Assembly: GCA_002238725.1 (NCBI GenBank)
Contig: MPMX01000036.1
Coordinates: 1-44,189, forward strand
Direction: 5' to 3'
From: Rhodospirillaceae bacterium bin65
Lineage (GTDB): Bacteria; Pseudomonadota; Alphaproteobacteria; Bin65
DNA: 44,189 nucleotides
The notes under the pieces are model-generated. The model searched no databases and was not told where the DNA came from. It saw nothing but the letters and a program-made list of their open reading frames with translations. A program made the position numbers and the translations under genes. Positions 38,655 through 44,189 of this stretch are shown one piece after another. How positions within the stretch are numbered: the first letter of the stretch is position 1; each line of letters starts with the position of its first letter.

Positions 38655-40619
38655 CTAGCCCCACAGCCCGAAGACGAAGAGGGAAACGAAGCCGAACGCG
38701 CCGATCAGCACTGCAAAGGCATAGTGATAGACGTAACCGGTCTGGAGCAGGGCGGCGAGCCGCGAGCCGCTCAGGGTCGCGACCGCGGCGCCGTCCGGGC
38801 CGAAGCGGTCGATGGTGCCGCCGTCGCCCCTCTTCCAGAGTCCGCGGCCGACGATCATGGCGGGACGCACGAAGAGCCGGTCGAAAAGCTCGTCGAAATA
38901 CCACTTGTTGAGCAGGAAATAGTAGAGGCCGCGGAACTGCTTGGCCAACGCCTTGGGCCAGGCCGGCCGCAGCATGTACATCGCATAGGCGAGCCCGATT
39001 CCGCCGAGCCCGGCGACCACGGGCAGAACCTTGACCCAGGCCGGCACATTATGCGCGGCGTCCAGGATTGCGCCGTTCTCCCGCATGTAGATCGAATCGC
39101 CCCAGAAGCCGGACCAGTCGCTGCCGGCGAACCAGCCGACGGCGAGCGCGCCGGCAAAGACCGAGCCGAGCGCGAGCAGGAACAGCGGCGCCAGCATGAC
39201 CGTCGGCGATTCGTGGACGTGGGCCTGGACCTCGGCCGGGGCGCGGCTCTCGCCGTGGAAGGTCATGATGATGAGCCGCCAGGAATAGAAGGCGGTCATG
39301 ACCGCCGCGGCAATGCCCATCCAGAAGGCGAACAGCCCGAGACCGGTATGGGCGCCGAACGCCGCCTCGAGGATCAGGTCCTTGGAATAGAAGCCGGCGA
39401 AGCCGAAGACGAACGGGATGCCGACCCCGGCCAGCGCCAGCGAGCCGATCCACATCAGGACGTAGGTCGTCGTCATCTTGCGCCAGAGGCCGCCCATGCG
39501 CCGCATGTCCTGCTCGTCCGACATGCCGTGGATGACCGAGCCGGAGCCGAGGAACAGCAGCGCCTTGAAGAAGGCATGGGTCATCAGGTGGAACATCGCC
39601 ACCGGATAGGCGCCGATGCCGGCTGCGAAAAACATGTAGCCGAGCTGCGAGCAGGTCGAATAGGCGATGACCCGCTTGATATCGTTCTGCACGAGGCCGA
39701 CCGTCGCGGCGAAAAAGGCGGTAAATGCGCCGACGGTGACGACGATCGCCAGAGCCAGCGGCGCGAATTCGAACATCGGCGAGAGGCGGCAGACCATGAA
39801 CACGCCGGCCGTCACCATGGTGGCGGCGTGGATCAGCGCGGAGACCGGCGTCGGGCCCTCCATCGCGTCGGGCAGCCAGGTGTGCAGCAGGATCTGGGCG
39901 GACTTGCCCATGGCGCCGATGAACAGGAGGATGCAGGTCCAGTCGAGCGCGGTCTGGCCGTCGATGACGTAGCCGCCGACGGTCGTGATTTCCTTGCCCG
40001 GAAGCTCCCGCGCCGCCGGCAGCACGGTCGAGAAATCGAGCGAGCCGAAAATGGCGAACACGGCGAAGATGCCGAGCGCGAAGCCGAAATCGCCGATCCG
40101 GTTGACCAGGAAGGCTTTGATGGCGGCGGCGTTCGCAGTCTCGCGCTTGTACCAGAAGCCGATCAGCAGGTAGGAGCACAGGCCGACGCCCTCCCAGCCG
40201 AAAAACATCTGGGCGAAATTTTCCGCCGTCACCAGCATCAGCATCGAGAAGGTGAACAGGCTGAGATAGGCGAAGAACCGCGGCTTGTGCGGATCGTGGC
40301 CCATATAGCCGATCGAATAGACATGGACGACGGCCGAGACCAGCGTCACCACCACGACCATGACGGCGGCCAGCGTATCGAAGCGCAGCGCCCAGTCGAC
40401 GCTCAACTCGCCCGACGCCATCCAGGTAAACAGGCGGATCGGTTCCTGCGGGCCGGTCTTGGCGAAACCGACCTGGTACAGGATGATTCCACCGAGGACT
40501 GCCGAGACGACGAGCAGGCCCGACGTGATATACATCGAGGCCCGGTCCCCGATCCGCCGGCCGAACAGCCCCGCGATGACGGCGCCGATCAGCGGCAGGA
40601 AAATGGCGGCAACGTACAT
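38655..40619 (-). CDS. nuoL: NADH-quinone oxidoreductase subunit L
   Basis: This 654-residue subunit is the most distal antiporter-like unit of complex I. It carries FFGWEGVGLCSYLLIGFWY, AQILLHTWLPDAMEGPTPVSALIHAATMV and DIKRVIAYSTCSQLGYMF. A long C-terminal extension corresponds to the lateral helix that runs along NuoM and NuoN. It lies 7 nt after nuoK. Confidence 0.96.
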   Translation of the reverse strand: MYVAAIFLPLIGAVIAGLFGRRIGDRASMYITSGLLVVSAVLGGIILYQVGFAKTGPQEPIRLFTWMASGELSVDWALRFDTLAAVMVVVVTLVSAVVHVYSIGYMGHDPHKPRFFAYLSLFTFSMLMLVTAENFAQMFFGWEGVGLCSYLLIGFWYKRETANAAAIKAFLVNRIGDFGFALGIFAVFAIFGSLDFSTVLPAARELPGKEITTVGGYVIDGQTALDWTCILLFIGAMGKSAQILLHTWLPDAMEGPTPVSALIHAATMVTAGVFMVCRLSPMFEFAPLALAIVVTVGAFTAFFAATVGLVQNDIKRVIAYSTCSQLGYMFFAAGIGAYPVAMFHLMTHAFFKALLFLGSGSVIHGMSDEQDMRRMGGLWRKMTTTYVLMWIGSLALAGVGIPFVFGFAGFYSKDLILEAAFGAHTGLGLFAFWMGIAAAVMTAFYSWRLIIMTFHGESRAPAEVQAHVHESPTVMLAPLFLLALGSVFAGALAVGWFAGSDWSGFWGDSIYMRENGAILDAAHNVPAWVKVLPVVAGLGGIGLAYAMYMLRPAWPKALAKQFRGLYYFLLNKWYFDELFDRLFVRPAMIVGRGLWKRGDGGTIDRFGPDGAAVATLSGSRLAALLQTGYVYHYAFAVLIGAFGFVSLFVFGLWG

Positions 40620-40626
40620 GCCGCGC

Positions 40627-40938
40627 TCAGCCTTTCATGACGTTGACGTCTTCCACCGCGATGGAGCCGCGGTTGCGGAAGTAGATGACGAGGATGGCGA
40701 GCCCGATAGCGGCCTCGGCGGCGGCCACGGTCAGCACGAACATCGCGAAAATCTGGCCGACCAGATCTTTCAGCGCCCAGGAGAAGGCGACCAGGTTGAT
40801 ATTGACGGCGAGCAGGATCAGCTCGACCGACATCAGGATGATGATGACGTTCTTCCGGTTCAGGAAAATGCCGAAGATCCCGATGGTGAACAGGATCGCG
40901 GCAACCGTCAGGTAGTGCGCGAGGCCGATCTCCCACAT
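40627..40938 (-). CDS. nuoK: NADH-quinone oxidoreductase subunit K
   Basis: This 103-residue subunit has three transmembrane helices. The conserved glutamates are present in [18 protein letters not shown] (helix 2) and in [14 protein letters not shown] (helix 3), both needed for proton transfer near the quinone-coupled region. It sits 4 nt after nuoJ. Confidence 0.96.
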   Translation of the reverse strand: MWEIGLAHYLTVAAILFTIGIFGIFLNRKNVIIILMSVELILLAVNINLVAFSWALKDLVGQIFAMFVLTVAAAEAAIGLAILVIYFRNRGSIAVEDVNVMKG

Positions 40939-40942
40939 CGCG

Positions 40943-41557
40943 TCAGACGCCCTCCCCCGGCTGCACTTGCTTGAGCTCCACCGTCTCCTCGCTGCGCCGG
41001 CGGACCTGCTCGCCGATCTTCTGCTTGCGCACGCCGGGGCGCTGGCGCAGCGTCAGCACGATGGCGCCGACCATGGCGACGAACAGCACCATGCCGGCGA
41101 GCTGGAACAGGTAGATGTATTTGGTGTAGAGCAGCCGGCCGATCATCTCGGTGTTGGTGAGCGCGCTGCCCTCCGGCACCTTCTCCGCCAGGGCGCCCTC
41201 GACCCCGGGGGCGACCGCCCAGATGCCGCCGACGAAGATGATTTCTCCCAGCAGAATCGCGGCGATCAGGCCGCCGATCGGCAGATAGCGCTGAAAGCCC
41301 TCGCGCAGTTCGACGAAATTGATGTCCAGCATCATCACGACGAACAGGAACAGCACCGCGACCGCGCCGACATAGACGATCACCAGGATCATCGCCAGGA
41401 ACTCGGCCCCGGTCAGCACGAACAGCCCGGCGGCGTTGAAGAAGGTCAACACCAGGAACAGCACGGAATGGACCGGGTTGCGCGCCGTGACGACCATCAC
41501 GGCGGCGGCAACGGCGACAAAGGCGAACAGATAGAAGGCGATGGCTTGCAGGATCAT
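40943..41557 (-). CDS. nuoJ: NADH-quinone oxidoreductase subunit J
   Basis: This 204-residue subunit has five transmembrane helices. [45 protein letters not shown] covers the conserved central pair, including the tyrosine-glycine turn of helix 3. A charged C-terminal tail follows the last helix. It lies 6 nt after nuoI. Confidence 0.95.
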   Translation of the reverse strand: MILQAIAFYLFAFVAVAAAVMVVTARNPVHSVLFLVLTFFNAAGLFVLTGAEFLAMILVIVYVGAVAVLFLFVVMMLDINFVELREGFQRYLPIGGLIAAILLGEIIFVGGIWAVAPGVEGALAEKVPEGSALTNTEMIGRLLYTKYIYLFQLAGMVLFVAMVGAIVLTLRQRPGVRKQKIGEQVRRRSEETVELKQVQPGEGV

Positions 41558-41563
41558 CGGGCG

Positions 41564-42043
41564 CTACCGGTAGGGCGCATCGGCAGCGAGCGCCTGCGCA
41601 ATTTCGGTTTCCCAACGGTCGCCGTTCGCCAGCAGTTTCTCCTTGTTGTACATCAGCTCTTCGCGGGTCTCGGCCGCAAATTCGAAGTTCGGCCCTTCGA
41701 CGATGGCATCCACCGGGCAGGCTTCCTGGCAGAAGCCGCAATAGATGCATTTCGTCATGTCGATATCGTAGCGGGTTGTCCGGCGGCTGCCGTCGTCGCG
41801 CGGCTCGGCCTCGATGGTGATGGCCTGGGCCGGGCAGATCGCCTCGCACAATTTGCACGCGATGCAGCGCTCCTCGCCGTTCGAATAGCGGCGCAGCACA
41901 TGTTCGCCCCGGAAGCGCGGACTGAGCGGACCCTTCTCGTAGGGGTAGTTGATCGTCACCTTGGGCTTGAAGAAATAGACCAGCGTCTTCCACAGGCCGA
42001 CGCCGATCTCCCAGAGCAGGACGGTTCGCACCGTGCGCAGCAT
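41564..42043 (-). CDS. nuoI: NADH-quinone oxidoreductase subunit I
   Basis: placeholder. Confidence 0.95.
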   Translation of the reverse strand: MLRTVRTVLLWEIGVGLWKTLVYFFKPKVTINYPYEKGPLSPRFRGEHVLRRYSNGEERCIACKLCEAICPAQAITIEAEPRDDGSRRTTRYDIDMTKCIYCGFCQEACPVDAIVEGPNFEFAAETREELMYNKEKLLANGDRWETEIAQALAADAPYR

Positions 42044-44189
42044 GGTTCCTCTCCCTATGCCGGCAGCCAGCCGGCGTACAGCAGCACGCCGGCATAGGCC
42101 ACCACGGCAACGAGCGACAGGGGCAGAAAGACTTTCCAGCCCAGCCGCATCAACTGGTCGTAGCGATAGCGCGGCAGCGTTGCGCGCACCCAGATGAACA
42201 CGAACAGCAGGAACGCGATTTTCAGGGCCAGCCAGATCGGCCCGGGAATCCAGTTCAGCCACCACACGTCGAGCGGCGGCAGCCAGCCGCCCATGAACAG
42301 GACGGCGGTGATGCCGCTCATCATGATCATGTTGATATATTCGCCGAGGAAGAACAGGGCGAAGGGAAAGGCGGAATATTCGACGAAATAGCCGGCGACC
42401 AGTTCGGCCTCGGCTTCCGGCAGGTCGAAGGGATGGCGGTTGGTCTCGGCCAGCGCCGAGATGAAGAACACGACGAACATCGGCGCCAGCGGAATCCAGT
42501 ACCAGTTCCAGAAGCCGCCCTGCTGGGCCAGCACAATTTCCGACAGGTTGAGCGACCCGGCCGCGATCAGCACGGTAATCATCACGAAGCCGATGGAGAC
42601 TTCGTAGGACACCATCTGCGCCGCCGAGCGCAGCGCGCCGAGGAAGGCGTAGCGCGAGTTGCTCGCCCAGCCAGCCATGATGATGCCGTATACGCCCATC
42701 GAGGAGATCGCGAACAGGTAGAGCACGCCGACATTGATGTTGGACAGCACCCAGATGCCGCTCTCGCTCTGGCCCAGCGGAATCACGGCCCAGGCAACCA
42801 GGGCGAGCGTGAAGGTGAGCACCGGCGCGAACAGGAACACCGCCCGGTTGGCGCCGGACGGGATGACCGTCTCCTTCATCAGCAGCTTGAGGCCGTCGGC
42901 CATCGGCTGCAGCAGGCCGAACGGCCCGACGACGTTCGGCCCCTTGCGCAGCATCATGGCGGCGAGGACCTTGCGTTCGTACCAGGTGAGTAATGCCATG
43001 CCGACCAGCAGCGGGACGACGATCAGCAGGATCCAGCCGATCAGGATCAGCGCCGGCAGGGCGTAGCCTTCCCAGAAGACCATCATGGGGGCGCTACCCG
43101 TCCGTGCCCGTGCGGGCGCCGTCCGCCAGCGCCTGGCGCATCTGCGTGCATTTCGCCATTGTCTCGGAACAGCGGCTGATCGGGTCCGTCATGTAGAAAT
43201 TCCCGACCGGCGAGCGGAACGGCGCCGGGTCAGGTTCTGCGTCTGCAGCGGGATCGCCGAACGCCTCCCACGGAGCCGGCACGATCTCGTCCACAAGGTC
43301 GAACACCGGATTGGCTTCGGACAACCGGGCGCGGACCTGCGCCAGCGAATCGTAGGGCAGCTTGTGGCCGGCAACCTCGGAGAAGGCGCGGACGACGGTC
43401 CAGTCCTCGCGCGCATCGCCGGGTGGAAAGATGCCCAGCGCCGTGCGCTGCGGCCGGCCTTCCACATTCACATAGGTGGCGCTTTTTTCGGTGTAGGCCG
43501 CGCCCGGCAGAATCACGTCGGCCCGGCTCGCGCCGGCATCGCCGTGATGGCCCTGATAGACCGTGAAGGCCTCGCCCAGCCGGTCCATATCGATCTCGTC
43601 GGCGCCGAGCAGCCAGACCAGGCCGATCTCGCCCTTGGCCGCGCCGTCCAGAATCGCAGCGGTATCGCGGCCGCCCGGCCCCGGCGCAAAGCCGAGATCG
43701 AGCCCGCCGACCCGCGAGGCCGCGGTGTGCAGCACGTTAAAGCCGTTCCAGCCGTCCCGCACCATGCCGGACCGCTCGGCCACCTGGCGCGCAAGACCGA
43801 GCAGCACCGCGCCGTCTTCGCGCGCCAGCGCGCCGGGGCCAACGATCAGCATCGGCCGTTCGGCGCCTTCCAGCACTTCGGCGAAACGATGGTCGCCGTC
43901 TGCGACGGCGCGCAGCGTTTCCGCGCCATTGCCCAGATGGTCGGTGCGATAGGTCAGATCGGCTGCTTCGCCGATCAGGCCGATCCTGAATCCGCCCGCC
44001 CGCCAGCGCCGCCGGATGCGCGCGTTCAGCACCGCGGCCTCGATCCGCGGATTGGCGCCGATCAGCAAAAGCGCATCGGCCTCGTCGATGCCGGCGATGC
44101 CGTTGTTGAACAGGTAGCTGGCGCGTACCGCCGGATCGACCTTCGCCCCGTCCTGTCGGCAGTCGATATTCTCCGACCCGCAGGCTGCA

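Overview
The window is high-GC chromosomal DNA with tightly packed genes. It most likely comes from an alphaproteobacterium, perhaps Rhodospirillales-like. The evidence is the gene order nuoG-H-I-J-K-L-M-N-birA-coaX-rnj-mce-DUF1467-proS-lolC/E-lolD-dnaE on the minus strand (24647 to the right edge), the short ProRS, and the basic N-terminal tail of RlmE. No rRNA, tRNA or CRISPR array was seen.

The left edge (1-940) looks acquired. It has lower-GC non-coding sequence, a 23-bp perfect inverted repeat, an orphan phage-type terminase small subunit, and an AT-rich spacer. From 941 to about 17.6 kb lies an accessory region built around C2-sulfonate metabolism. A minus-strand transcription unit, tctA-tctB-tctC-sauS-sucC-like-sucD-like-xsc (13756 down to 5183), reads as a complete sulfoacetate pathway. 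The TTT transporter would bring the compound in, a SucCD-type ligase would make sulfoacetyl-CoA, an acylating dehydrogenase would reduce it to sulfoacetaldehyde, and Xsc would release sulfite and acetyl phosphate. Pta, encoded just beyond and translationally coupled to a thiol-dioxygenase-like cupin, would make acetyl-CoA. A convergent DUF1326/DUF2182 pair separates xsc from pta. A LacI-family regulator at 15093 shares an ATGA overlap with a cystathionine beta-synthase-like gene. Two nearly identical 30-bp palindromic operators flank the system, one upstream of tctA and one immediately upstream of lacI. Between them lies a YeiH-type putative sulfate/sulfite exporter gene broken by a single in-frame amber codon.

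The middle (17.8-24.6 kb) holds rlmE, a tightly coupled three-gene operon (type III CoA-transferase, penicillin acylase, threonine dehydratase with an ACT domain), and a YheT-type hydrolase. Small palindromes and tandem repeats lie in the spacers.

The right part (24.6-44.2 kb) is conserved housekeeping: DNA polymerase III alpha, lipoprotein export, ProRS, methylmalonyl-CoA epimerase, RNase J, pantothenate kinase, biotin ligase and NADH dehydrogenase subunits N to G. nuoG is cut by the window edge. The most noteworthy features are the self-contained sulfoacetate regulon with duplicated operators and the apparently inactivated exporter inside it.
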